Numbered from the stretch's first letter, positions 1 to 7,569 are shown. The stretch: DNA of 12,430 nt from JBDSTZ01 sp039927975 (GCA_039927975.1 JBDSTZ010000043.1:1-12430); one strand, 5' to 3'. Numbers and translations: made by a program. The notes: a model not told the origin generated them from the letters alone.

Positions 1-2465
1 CGCATGTCGATGATGCACTCGTGCGCGACCAGGCCGTCGTGGCCCGAGTACAGCACCGGGTAGTGCGGCGCCAGCCGGCGCGCGATGTAGGTGGCGTTCA
101 GGATCGCCACCTCGGTCGCCTCGGTCAGGCCGGCGCCGCCCATCATCGCGATGTACATCCACGAGATCGGCAGGATCGAGGCCGAGCCGTACGGCGCCGC
201 GCTGACCGCGCCGATGCCGGCCTCGTTGCGCTGGTAGCCGCTCGAACGCTGGTTCGGAAGGAATTTCGCCAGGTGCGCGCCGACCCCGATCGGACCGACG
301 CCAGGGCCGCCGCCGCCGTGCGGAATGCAGAAGGTCTTGTGCAGGTTCAGGTGGCTGACGTCGCCCCCGAAGGCGCCCGGCGCCGCCACGCCGACCAGCG
401 CGTTCATGTTGGCGCCGTCGATGTAGACCTGGCCGCCGTGCGAATGGACGATCTCGCACAGTTCCTGGATGCCTTCCTCGAACACGCCGTGGGTCGACGG
501 GTAGGTCACCATCACGCAGGCCAGGTTCTTGCTGTGCAGTTCAGCCTTGGCGCGCAGGTCGGCCAGATCGACGTTGCCGTTGGCGTCGCAGGCGGTCACC
601 ACCACCTGCATGCCGACCATGTTGGCGGTGGCCGGGTTGGTGCCGTGCGCCGACGACGGGATCAGGCAAATGTTGCGGTGGCCTTCGCCGCGCGACTGGT
701 GGTACGCCTCGATCACCAGCAGGCCCGCGTATTCGCCCTGCGAGCCCGCGTTCGGCTGCAGCGACACGGCGGCGTAGCCGGTCAGCGCGCACAGCATCGC
801 CTCGAGCTGGTCGATCATGGCGCGGTAGCCGACCGTCTGCGCATCCGGCGCGAACGGGTGGATGTTGGAGAACTCGGGCCAGGTCACCGGAATCATTTCC
901 GACGTCGCGTTCAGCTTCATGGTGCACGAACCGAGCGGAATCATGGTGCGGTCGAGCGCCAGGTCCTTGTCGGCCAGGCTGCGCAGGTAGCGCAGCATCT
1001 CGTGCTCGGCGTGGTAGCGGTTGAAGGTCGGGTGGCTGAGAAAAGCGCTGGTGCGCGCCAGCGCCGCCGGGAAGGCGTCGTCGGCCGCGGCGTCCAGCTT
1101 GGCCACCTCATCGGCGGCCGGCGCCTTGCCGCCGAAGATCGCCAGCAGGGTGGCGATGTCTTCGCGGGTGGTGGTTTCGTCGAGCGAGATGCCGATATGG
1201 CCGGCGTCGATGCGGCGCAGGTTGACGCCCTGGGCCAGCGCGGCCGCATGCAGCGCCTCGGCCTGGCCGGTGACGACCGTCAGCGTGTCGAAATACGTGG
1301 TGTTGGCCAGCGTGAAGCCGAGCGAAGCCAGGCGCGCGGCGAGGATGGCGGTGAAGCGGTGCACGCGGCGGGCGATCCGGGTCAGCCCGGCCGGGCCGTG
1401 GTAGACCGCGTACATCGACGCCATCACCGCCAGCAGCACTTGCGCGGTGCAGATGTTGGAGGTCGCCTTTTCGCGGCGGATGTGCTGCTCGCGCGTTTGC
1501 AGCGCCAGCCGGTAGGCCTGGTTGCCCTGGGCGTCGATGGTGACGCCGACCAGCCGGCCGGCCATGCTGCGCTTGAAGGCGTCGCGGGTGGCCAGGTAGC
1601 CGGCGTGCGGGCCGCCGAAACCGAGCGGCACGCCGAAGCGCTGGCTGTTGCCGACAACGACGTCGGCGCCCCATTCGCCGGGTGGCGTGAGCAGGGTCAG
1701 GGCCAGCAGGTCGGCCGCCACCACCACCATCGCGCCGGCCGCGTGCAGCCGTTCGACCGCCGCGCGGTAGTCGCGCACGTCGCCGTTCACGCCAGGGTAT
1801 TGCAGCAGCACGCCGAAGCACGGCTCGCTCAACTGGTCGATCTCGGCGGCGGCCACGCTGCGCACTTCCACGCCGATCGGCGCGGCGCGCGTTTCGATCA
1901 CTTCGCGCGTTTGCGGCAGCACGTCGTCGGCGACATAGAACACTTTCGAGTCGGACTTGCCGACCCGCTGGATCAGCGTCATCGCCTCGGCGGCGGCGGT
2001 GCCTTCGTCCAGCATCGACGAGTTGGCGATGCCCATGCCGGTCAGGTCGGTGATCATCTGCTGGAAATTGAGGATCGCTTCGAGGCGGCCCTGCGAGATC
2101 TCCGGCTGGTAAGGCGTGTAGGCGGTGTACCAGGCCGGGTTTTCGAAGATGTTGCGCAGGATGACCGGCGGGGTATGGGTGTTGAAGTAACCCTGGCCGA
2201 TCATCGACTTCATGACCTGGTTCTGCGAGGCCAGCGACTTGAGTTTACCCAGCGCCGCCTGTTCGGTCATCGGCTCGAAGAATTCGCCCAGCGCCAGCTT
2301 GCTGCGCTTGCGGATCGTGGTCGGCACGATGGCGTCGATCAGCGCGGCGCGCGATGCGTAGCCGAGGGTCGACAGCATGGCTGCCTGTTCAGCGTCGGAA
2401 GGGCCGATGTGGCGCGCGATGAAGGCGTCGTTCGCCTCGAGTTGGGTCAAGCTGGGTCGGGTCAT
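1..2465 (-). CDS. gcvP: Glycine dehydrogenase (decarboxylating), P protein, 3' end missing
   Basis: P protein of the glycine cleavage complex: a PLP enzyme that decarboxylates glycine and passes the aminomethyl group to the lipoyl arm of GcvH in the cytoplasm. From the ATG at 2465 the frame is open for 821 codons to the window edge, with no stop or frameshift seen. The family is usually about 950-965 residues, so about 135 C-terminal residues lie outside. The N terminus (MTRPSLTQLEANDAFIARHI, then GPSDAEQ) matches known P proteins, which fixes the start. The PLP lysine is K710 in the motif HLNLHKTFCIPHGGGGPG. Other family blocks seen are ENPAWYTAYTPYQPEISQGR, IPLGSCTMKLNA and SSAHGTNPA. It is the last of three gcv genes, 124 bp after gcvH. 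No good Shine-Dalgarno precedes the ATG, which is odd for a highly expressed enzyme. An in-frame TTG four codons upstream has no better ribosome site. Confidence 0.98.
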   Translation of the reverse strand, partial: MTRPSLTQLEANDAFIARHIGPSDAEQAAMLSTLGYASRAALIDAIVPTTIRKRSKLALGEFFEPMTEQAALGKLKSLASQNQVMKSMIGQGYFNTHTPPVILRNIFENPAWYTAYTPYQPEISQGRLEAILNFQQMITDLTGMGIANSSMLDEGTAAAEAMTLIQRVGKSDSKVFYVADDVLPQTREVIETRAAPIGVEVRSVAAAEIDQLSEPCFGVLLQYPGVNGDVRDYRAAVERLHAAGAMVVVAADLLALTLLTPPGEWGADVVVGNSQRFGVPLGFGGPHAGYLATRDAFKRSMAGRLVGVTIDAQGNQAYRLALQTREQHIRREKATSNICTAQVLLAVMASMYAVYHGPAGLTRIARRVHRFTAILAARLASLGFTLANTTYFDTLTVVTGQAEALHAAALAQGVNLRRIDAGHIGISLDETTTREDIATLLAIFGGKAPAADEVAKLDAAADDAFPAALARTSAFLSHPTFNRYHAEHEMLRYLRSLADKDLALDRTMIPLGSCTMKLNATSEMIPVTWPEFSNIHPFAPDAQTVGYRAMIDQLEAMLCALTGYAAVSLQPNAGSQGEYAGLLVIEAYHQSRGEGHRNICLIPSSAHGTNPATANMVGMQVVVTACDANGNVDLADLRAKAELHSKNLACVMVTYPSTHGVFEEGIQELCEIVHSHGGQVYIDGANMNALVGVAAPGAFGGDVSHLNLHKTFCIPHGGGGPGVGPIGVGAHLAKFLPNQRSSGYQRNEAGIGAVSAAPYGSASILPISWMYIAMMGGAGLTEATEVAILNATYIARRLAPHYPVLYSGHDGLVAHECIIDM

Positions 2466-2543
2466 GATGAAAGCCAAATAGGAAAGCGGGTCAAAGCGGG
2501 CGCCGGCGGGGTGGCCGTGGCGCGGAGGTGGAGAGGTAAGTGG

Positions 2544-2569
2544 GGCGCGCCATGCTGTGCTGGCGCGCC
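2544..2569 (-). other. GC-rich hairpin in the gcvH-gcvP gap
   Basis: Two copies of the self-complementary octamer GGCGCGCC are separated by a short loop. They give a 9-bp perfect stem (2544-2552 pairing with 2561-2569) with an 8-nt loop. It lies 20 bases after the gcvH stop, reading along the operon, and is not followed by a T tract, so it does not look like an intrinsic terminator. It could protect the upstream gcvT-gcvH RNA from 3' decay or tune the ratio of GcvH to GcvP. That role is inference; the stem itself is seen. Confidence 0.55.
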
Positions 2570-2589
2570 ATCGATCACAGCGGCACTGA

Positions 2590-2970
2590 TTAGTCGGCGG
2601 TGACCTTGCCGTAGCCGGCCGCGTCGAGCAGGCCGCCGAAGGCATTGGCGTCGCTCGGCTTGAGCTTGAACAGCCATGCGCCGTAAGCGTCGGCGTTGAT
2701 CGATTCGGGCGCGTCGGTCACGGCATCGTTGATGGCGATGACTTCGCCCGATACCGGCGCGTAGAAGTCGCTGGCGGCCTTGACCGACTCGACCACGGCG
2801 GCGTCGTCGCCGGCGGTGAACTGCTTGCCCACCTTGGGCAGCTCGACGAACACGATATCGCCCAGCGCATCCTGCGCGTATTCGGTGATGCCGACGGTCA
2901 GGCTGCCGTCCGCTTCGGCGCGCACCCATTCATGGGATTCGGTGTATTTCAGCTCGGCTGGGATGTTCAT
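2590..2970 (-). CDS. gcvH: Glycine cleavage system H protein
   Basis: Lipoyl carrier protein of the glycine cleavage system. Its lipoyl-lysine arm takes the aminomethyl group from the P protein, presents it to the T protein, and is reoxidised by lipoamide dehydrogenase. The product is 126 residues, normal for the family (about 125-130). The lipoylated residue is K64 in the motif VVESVKAASD. The N-terminal block ELKYTESHEWVR and the segment GITEYAQDALGDIVFVELP are classic H-protein sequence. The start at 2970 is chosen over an in-frame ATG 15 codons upstream because MNIPAELKYTESHEW is the usual family N terminus and GGAG sits just before it. It lies 100 bp after gcvT and 124 bp before gcvP, on the same transcript behind the glycine riboswitch. 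Confidence 0.98.
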   Translation of the reverse strand: MNIPAELKYTESHEWVRAEADGSLTVGITEYAQDALGDIVFVELPKVGKQFTAGDDAAVVESVKAASDFYAPVSGEVIAINDAVTDAPESINADAYGAWLFKLKPSDANAFGGLLDAAGYGKVTAD

Positions 2971-3070
2971 GTTCGCTCCAAAGTGGGTTTGTTCGGTTGT
3001 TTGTTCGGTCTTCAATTCGGCCCGCAGACCACAGTATAAAGGGTCGGCGGGGCAGGGCGCGCGCGCCGGG

Positions 3071-4189
<1,119 letters not shown>

Positions 4190-4210
4190 GCGATCCTCGG
4201 GTCAAGGTCA

Positions 4211-4280
4211 AATAAAAGGGACGCCGATACGCCGCAAGGCAGCCGCAGACGGCTGTCCAACGCACATATCGCGCCCCTCT
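4211..4280 (-). terminator. Candidate riboswitch expression platform (conditional terminator)
   Basis: On the minus-strand RNA, AGAGGGGCGC (4280-4271) can pair with GCGTCCCTTT (4224-4215) in a 10-bp stem with two G-U pairs. The 3' arm runs into a U-rich stretch, UUUUAUU (4217-4211). Inside the large loop sits a second perfect hairpin (CAGCCG/CGGCTG, 4240-4255). The AGAG at the 5' end of the stem is also the 3' strand of the second aptamer's P1 helix. The two folds should therefore be mutually exclusive: glycine binding holds P1 and favours read-through into gcvT. The pairing is seen by eye. The switching is inference, consistent with glycine-on control of gcv operons. The long loop lowers confidence; translation control is an alternative. 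Confidence 0.45.
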
Positions 4281-4494
4281 GTCCTTGGTACCTGAGAGAT
4301 AGCGCGGCGGCCCGCAGTCGATCTGCGGCGGCGCCACGCCTGCCCCTTCGGTGGGCCGCCGGCTGTGCGCCGCGGCCGCTCTCCAGAGTGTGATCGGGGC
4401 GCGCTGCGCGCCCGACCCTTGACCGGTCCTTTTGCCTGAGAGTTTTTGGGTGATGCCCCTTCGGCGGCAGCTGCGCTGCGCTCTCCCGATCAAG
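4277..4494 (-). promoter_or_regulatory. Tandem glycine riboswitch
   Basis: The untranslated leader of gcvT holds two glycine aptamers in tandem. Each has the family's conserved core: GGAGAG at the 5' side, CGCCGAAGGGGCA or CACCGAAGGGGCA in the middle, and CTCTCAGG followed by AAAAGGAC or TACCAAGGAC at the 3' side. Aptamer I covers about 4418-4494, with P1 formed by CTTGATCGG and CCGGTCAAG (one G-U). Aptamer II covers about 4277-4388 and has a longer GC-rich P3 arm. The two are joined by 29 nt, of which 26 form a hairpin. The family senses free glycine and usually turns on glycine cleavage genes. The location directly upstream of gcvT fits. Confidence 0.97.
4392..4417 (-). other. Hairpin filling the linker between the two glycine aptamers
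   Basis: The stretch between aptamer I P1 and aptamer II P1 folds on itself. A GGTC/GATC base (one G-U) and a 7-bp GGGCGCG/CGCGCCC stem close a 3-nt loop, with one bulged C. It abuts aptamer I P1 directly and leaves three bases before aptamer II. In well studied tandem glycine riboswitches the linker is short and pairs with the 5' leader in a kink-turn, so this layout differs from the model. The stem is seen; its effect is unknown. Confidence 0.7.
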
Positions 4495-4501
4495 ACTGCG
4501 G

Positions 4502-4530
4502 AGGATAGGCGAGAAGCGCGCCGCTGTCAA
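4502..4530 (-). promoter_or_regulatory. Sigma70-like promoter of the gcv operon
   Basis: On the minus strand a perfect TTGACA -35 (4530-4525) is followed after exactly 17 bp by TATCCT as -10 (4507-4502). The expected transcription start is near 4494-4496, which coincides with the first base of the aptamer I P1 helix. That agreement supports both calls. It also means the RNA would have almost no leader before the first aptamer. Confidence 0.8.
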
Positions 4531-4711
4531 CCCGGCGGGCCGCGAAAACGATGTCGGGAAGCTAACAAGGCATGCCGGATTGGCATCCGCGCGCCCGGCC
4601 GAAACAGGCAATTAACCCGCCTCGGACGGCGCCCGCGAGGTACCCGGAGGCCGCCGCCAAACCCCGCGCACGCCTGACCGCGCGTCAACGACTTTCGCCA
4701 CCTCTATTTGC
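4531..4711. other. Intergenic spacer between divergent gcv and clp-like promoters
   Basis: The gap between gcvT and the next gene (4190-4745) is occupied by the riboswitch, its platform and the gcv promoter up to 4530. The remaining stretch holds no open frame that looks coding. The only structure noticed is a short inverted repeat, ATGCC-N5-GGCAT, at 4572-4586. It is too short to call an operator with any confidence. Confidence 0.5.
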
Positions 4712-4717
4712 TAGAAT
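4712..4717 (+). promoter_or_regulatory. Possible -10 element of the clp-like gene
   Basis: TAGAAT matches the sigma70 -10 consensus at five of six positions and stands in a locally AT-richer patch. It would start the RNA about 20 bases before the ATG at 4746. No convincing -35 is seen at 16-18 bp spacing (the best is around 4688-4694), so this is a tentative call. Confidence 0.4.
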
Positions 4718-4745
4718 AAACCATCCACTTCGCGGGACCATCACA

Positions 4746-5318
4746 ATGAGCGACGAAACAGTTAAACAGCCGGCAAGCCAGGGCAAGGACGCCTACTTCA
4801 CCCTGTCGGGTGACGTCAACAGCGACATGGTGCACCGCGTGTTCGAAGCCGTCTCCTGCATGACCGACGACGGCATCGACACCGCCCACGTGCTGATCCA
4901 GTCGAACGGCGGCTACGTCAGCGATGGCCTGTGCCTCTACAACTTCCTGGCCAACTCGCCGATCAAGTTTGTCATGTACAACGGCGGCGCAGTCGCCTCG
5001 ATCGCCGTGATCCTGTTTTTGGCCGGCACCGAGCGCTATGCCAGCGAGACCGCGCGCTTCATGGTGCACAAGTCGCACGCCACCGCCTCGCCCGGCGCCC
5101 GGCCCGACGCCCTCAACATCATCGTCGAAGGCTTGCGCGCCGACGACGCCCGCACCGAGGCGATCCTGCGCAAGCATATCGAACTGGCGCCCGAACAATG
5201 GGCGATCCACCAGTATTCCGACCTGCACCTGACCTCGCGCGACGCCGACAAGGCCGGCATGATCACCGCCATCGGCGACTTCGCGCCGCCCAAGGGCGCG
5301 CGCCTGCGCAACATCTAG
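4746..5318 (+). CDS. Orphan ClpP-like serine peptidase
   Basis: A 190-residue protein of the ClpP/crotonase fold, related to the proteolytic subunit of Clp proteases. The likely triad is S85 in GGAVASIAVILFLAG, H108 in RFMVHKSH, and D159 in QYSDLHLTSRDADKAGMI. These align with the Ser, His and Asp blocks of ClpP, with near-normal spacing (23 residues from Ser to His). The early block VLIQSNGGYVSDGLCLYNFL corresponds to the ClpP INSPGG region. The usual GQAASMGA around the serine and the glycine-rich handle sequence after the histidine are changed, so this is a diverged paralog, not the housekeeping ClpP. No signal peptide is seen, so it should be cytoplasmic. No ClpX or ClpA gene is nearby. 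The start at 4746 is favoured because upstream codons are Pro/Arg-rich and lack family similarity; the ribosome site (GGGA) is weak. Substrate and partner ATPase are unknown. Confidence 0.85.
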   Translation: MSDETVKQPASQGKDAYFTLSGDVNSDMVHRVFEAVSCMTDDGIDTAHVLIQSNGGYVSDGLCLYNFLANSPIKFVMYNGGAVASIAVILFLAGTERYASETARFMVHKSHATASPGARPDALNIIVEGLRADDARTEAILRKHIELAPEQWAIHQYSDLHLTSRDADKAGMITAIGDFAPPKGARLRNI

Positions 5319-5437
5319 TCAGCCATCTGCTCAAGCGCCTGGCGCCATCCGCACCCGGCGTCATCCGACCCGATCCGCCGCCTCGCGCGGCGCCTGCGCA
5401 TCCATAGCTGATACGACCAGCGCCAAGTGCAGCGCCC

Positions 5438-5481
5438 CAAAGAAAAGAGCCTGTCAACGGCATGACCGCTGCAGACTCTTT
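5438..5481 (-). terminator. Intrinsic terminator of the KGG-type gene
   Basis: On the minus strand a long stem forms: AAAGAG with CTCTTT, a U-G pair, CTG with CAG, one bulged A, then CAGCGG with CCGTTG, closing a 5-nt loop. It is followed directly by a T-rich tail (TCTTT). It lies about 70 bases beyond the stop of the gene at 5554-5925. For the convergent clp-like gene the same hairpin lacks a T tail but could still act on both strands. Confidence 0.8.
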
Positions 5482-5553
5482 CGATGCTTCCTGTATGGCG
5501 ACTGTAACGGCACTACCCGGAAACTCGGCAGCGCCCAGCGTGGTCCTGCTTAA

Positions 5554-5925
5554 TTAACGCTTGTCGTCGTTCTTGTGGCTTTGACGGCCGGCCTCGACGT
5601 GTTGCTCATGGGTGCCGCCCTGGGTGCCGGACGAACCCGACGAGCCGGACGAGCCGGAACGGCTGCCCGAACCCGACGAGCTAGATCCCGAAGAACCCGA
5701 GCCCGACTGCTTGCTCGAGCCGCCCGAGCTGCCCGAGCCGCTCGATGCGTTGTTGCCGTCGTTCTTGTGGCTTTGACGGCCGGCCTCGACGTGCTGCTCG
5801 TGCGTGCCGCCCTGGGTGCCGCCGGATTTCGAGCCCGACGAGCCGCTGCCGGAACCTTGCGAGCCCGACTGTTTGTTCGAGCTGCTGCTGCTGTTGCTGT
5901 TACCGCTTTTCTGATTCGAGTTCAT
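5554..5925 (-). CDS. KGG-type general stress protein with duplicated module
   Basis: A 123-residue, very hydrophilic protein rich in Ser, Gly, Lys and Gln. Two identical 21-residue modules, GTQGGTHEQHVEAGRQSHKN plus D, lie at residues 36-56 and 100-120. They are separated and preceded by Ser/Gly low-complexity linkers. The GG-x(7)-EAG-x-x-S core resembles the KGG repeat of stress-induced proteins (Pfam KGG family, related to Bacillus GsiB and fungal Con-10), although the classic KGG triplets are degenerate here. Such proteins are soluble, largely disordered and induced by starvation, desiccation or general stress; the molecular job is not well defined. An AAGGA ribosome site precedes the ATG. 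The gene has its own strong terminator, and a palindrome lies about 135 bp upstream. No signal peptide or membrane segment is seen. Confidence 0.82.
   Translation of the reverse strand: MNSNQKSGNSNSSSSSNKQSGSQGSGSGSSGSKSGGTQGGTHEQHVEAGRQSHKNDGNNASSGSGSSGGSSKQSGSGSSGSSSSGSGSRSGSSGSSGSSGTQGGTHEQHVEAGRQSHKNDDKR
5566..5628 (-). repeat. Copy of 63-bp direct repeat (C-terminal KGG module)
   Basis: This encodes residues 100-120 of the KGG-type protein. It matches the copy at 5758-5820 at 60 of 63 positions, and all three differences are silent third-position changes in the Thr-His-Glu-Gln stretch. The two copies are 192 bp apart, in frame and in the same orientation. Confidence 0.95.
5758..5820 (-). 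repeat. Copy of 63-bp direct repeat (N-terminal KGG module)
   Basis: This encodes residues 36-56 of the KGG-type protein, with the same 21 amino acids as the copy at 5566-5628. The repeat unit matches the whole protein motif and stops where the Ser/Gly linker begins, which suggests module duplication inside the gene. Confidence 0.95.
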
Positions 5926-6060
5926 GTTCGTTCCTTTATAAAGTGTCGAAATATCATGCTCGCCGGTGACACGACTGAAACACTGTTTCTGTTGCGTTAC
6001 CGGTGCACCGATGATGAGATCGGCACTGTTGAACGACTATCGGATCAGCGCTTGAACTCG

Positions 6061-6079
6061 TGTAGGAGTCATTCCTACA
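6061..6079 (-). promoter_or_regulatory. Palindromic candidate operator TGTAGGA-N5-TCCTACA
   Basis: A perfect inverted repeat with 7-bp arms and a 5-bp spacer, inside the gap between the chemotaxis receptor stop (6139) and the KGG-type start (5925). A third half-site, TTCCTAC, occurs at 6092-6098, two helical turns from the matching arm (6072-6078). No T tract follows on either strand, so it is not a terminator. The best guess is a regulator or activator site for the stress gene; the protein that binds it is unknown. Confidence 0.5.
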
Positions 6080-6138
6080 GTATTGAAACTTTTCCTACCT
6101 CGCGATTTCACATGGGCTGCGCCATCCCCGGCCCGGCC

Positions 6139-7503
6139 TCAGAATTCTTCCCAGTCCAGGTCAGGCTTGGCGGCGCCGGCCTGGCGCGCCGCCGCCGCGC
6201 CGGTCTTTACCGCCACCGCGCGCACCGCCGTCGGTTTGACGCGCGCGGCGCGAGCTGGCGCGCGTGCCGGCTCGCGCTTGCCCTTGTTGCTCGCCACGAG
6301 ATGAATCGCCGGCGCCGCACGCGCGTGCTCGGGACCCAGCACAAAGGCGCCGATCACCCGGCTCAGGCTGCCCGCCTGCTCGCGCATCGAGGCCGCCGCC
6401 GCCGCCGATTCCTCCACCAGCGCGGCGTTCTGCTGGGTCGACTGGTCCATCTCGGCGATCGCCAGGTTGACCTGCTCAATGCCGGTGGTCTGCTCGGCGC
6501 TGGCATCGGCAATCTCGGCGATGATGTCGGTGACCCGCTTCACGCTGGTGACGACCTCGTGCATGGTGTTGCCGGCCTTGTCGGCCAGTTCGGTGCCGGC
6601 ATTGACCTTTTCGACCGAATCGTCGATCAGCGCCTTGATCTCCTTGGCCGCCGCCGCCGAGCGCTGCGCCAGGTTGCGCACTTCCGAGGCGACCACCGCG
6701 AAGCCGCGCCCCTGTTCGCCGGCGCGCGCCGCCTCCACCGCCGCGTTGAGCGCGAGAATATTGGTCTGGAAGGCGATGCCGTCGATCACCCCGATGATTT
6801 CGCTGATCCGCTTCGACGAATCGTGGATCGAGGCCATCGTGCCGACCACTTCGGAAACCACTTCGCCGCCCTTGACCGCCACTTCGGACGCCGACACCGC
6901 CAGCAGGCGCGCCTGGTGGGCGTGGTCGGCGTTCTGCTTGACGGTGGCGGTCAGCTCCTCCATCGAGGAAGCGGTCTCTTCTAGCGCGGCGGCCTGCTGC
7001 TCGGTACGGGCCGACAAGTCCATGCTGCCGCTGGCGATCTCGGCCGCGCCGCTGGCGATGATTTCCGAGCCGGACCGCACATTGACGATCATGCGCACCA
7101 GCTTGTCGTTCATCTCTTGCATGGTGCGCATCAAGAGGCCTGCGTCGCCGTGCGCGATGACGCCGGCCTTGGTGCTCAGGTCGCCCTCGGCCACGCGCCG
7201 CGCGATGCCGACCGCCTCGTGCACCGGGCGCGCCACTTCGCCGCTCAGCCACAGGGCCAGCGCGGCGCCGGCGCCGGCCGCGACCAGCATGATCAGCACG
7301 CTCCAGTTGCGCACGCTGGCATAGTCGGCCCGCGCGCCCGCGCCCAGCGGCTTGGCCGCTGCGGCCCCGGCCTGGGCCGCCAGTTCGCTCATCTGCGCCA
7401 GCTGGGCCAGCAGCCACAGGGCCAGCAGCAGGCCCAGCCCGAGCATGAGGGCGAAACAGGACAGCAGCTTGGTGCGGGTATCGAGCTGGCGCGGGGTGCA
7501 CAT
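6139..7503 (-). CDS. Methyl-accepting chemotaxis protein with minimal periplasmic domain
   Basis: A 454-residue inner-membrane chemoreceptor. Residues about 13-35 and 67-86 are the two membrane helices, and only about 30 residues (37-66) lie between them. A HAMP domain follows (about 87-140), then a long signalling coiled coil. The conserved hairpin tip that contacts CheA and CheW is at 241-280, including NAAVEAARAGEQGRGFAVVA. The methylation-helix regions are rich in Glu/Gln (for example TEQQAAALEETASSMEELTA). A flexible Ala/Arg/Lys-rich tail (about 392-447) ends in DWEEF, a typical CheR/CheB docking pentapeptide. Most such receptors carry an ectodomain of about 150 residues, so this one probably senses through the membrane, through HAMP, or through a partner. 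An AAGGA ribosome site precedes the ATG. It is divergent from the DUF1631 gene, and no che genes are in view. Confidence 0.95.
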   Translation of the reverse strand: MCTPRQLDTRTKLLSCFALMLGLGLLLALWLLAQLAQMSELAAQAGAAAAKPLGAGARADYASVRNWSVLIMLVAAGAGAALALWLSGEVARPVHEAVGIARRVAEGDLSTKAGVIAHGDAGLLMRTMQEMNDKLVRMIVNVRSGSEIIASGAAEIASGSMDLSARTEQQAAALEETASSMEELTATVKQNADHAHQARLLAVSASEVAVKGGEVVSEVVGTMASIHDSSKRISEIIGVIDGIAFQTNILALNAAVEAARAGEQGRGFAVVASEVRNLAQRSAAAAKEIKALIDDSVEKVNAGTELADKAGNTMHEVVTSVKRVTDIIAEIADASAEQTTGIEQVNLAIAEMDQSTQQNAALVEESAAAAASMREQAGSLSRVIGAFVLGPEHARAAPAIHLVASNKGKREPARAPARAARVKPTAVRAVAVKTGAAAARQAGAAKPDLDWEEF

Positions 7504-7542
7504 GAGGGAATTCCTTTGCAGAGGAGGGCGGCGGACGGGAGG

Positions 7543-7569
7543 GGATAGTGTTATGTTAGGGAAACTTCG
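7543..7569 (-). promoter_or_regulatory. Weak FliA (sigma28)-like promoter for the chemoreceptor
   Basis: On the minus strand CGAAGTTT (7569-7562) resembles the sigma28 -35 (TAAAGTTT). It is followed after 11 bp by CACTATCC (7550-7543), which matches the -10 (GCCGATAA) only partly. Chemoreceptor genes are often under FliA, and the position 40-65 bp before the ATG fits. The poor -10 keeps confidence low. Confidence 0.25.

Noticed and set aside
21..2603. Long open frame on the plus strand across gcvP
   Set aside because: It is antisense to gcvP, rich in Arg/Val/His/Gly with no recognisable domain, and arises from codon bias in high-GC DNA.
2971..3015. Upstream ATG that would add 15 residues to GcvH
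   Set aside because: The extension (MKTEQTTEQTHFGAN) is not part of the family, and the internal ATG has GGAG at good spacing.
5376..5392. CGCCGC/GCGGCG hairpin after the clp-like gene as a terminator
   Set aside because: It has only 6 bp and no T tract. In this GC-rich DNA such stems are common. The strong hairpin at 5438-5481 is better.
5575..6984. Plus-strand frame across the KGG-type gene and the chemoreceptor
   Set aside because: The opposite strand carries a clear chemoreceptor with all domain motifs. This frame reads as Arg/Ala-rich composition only.
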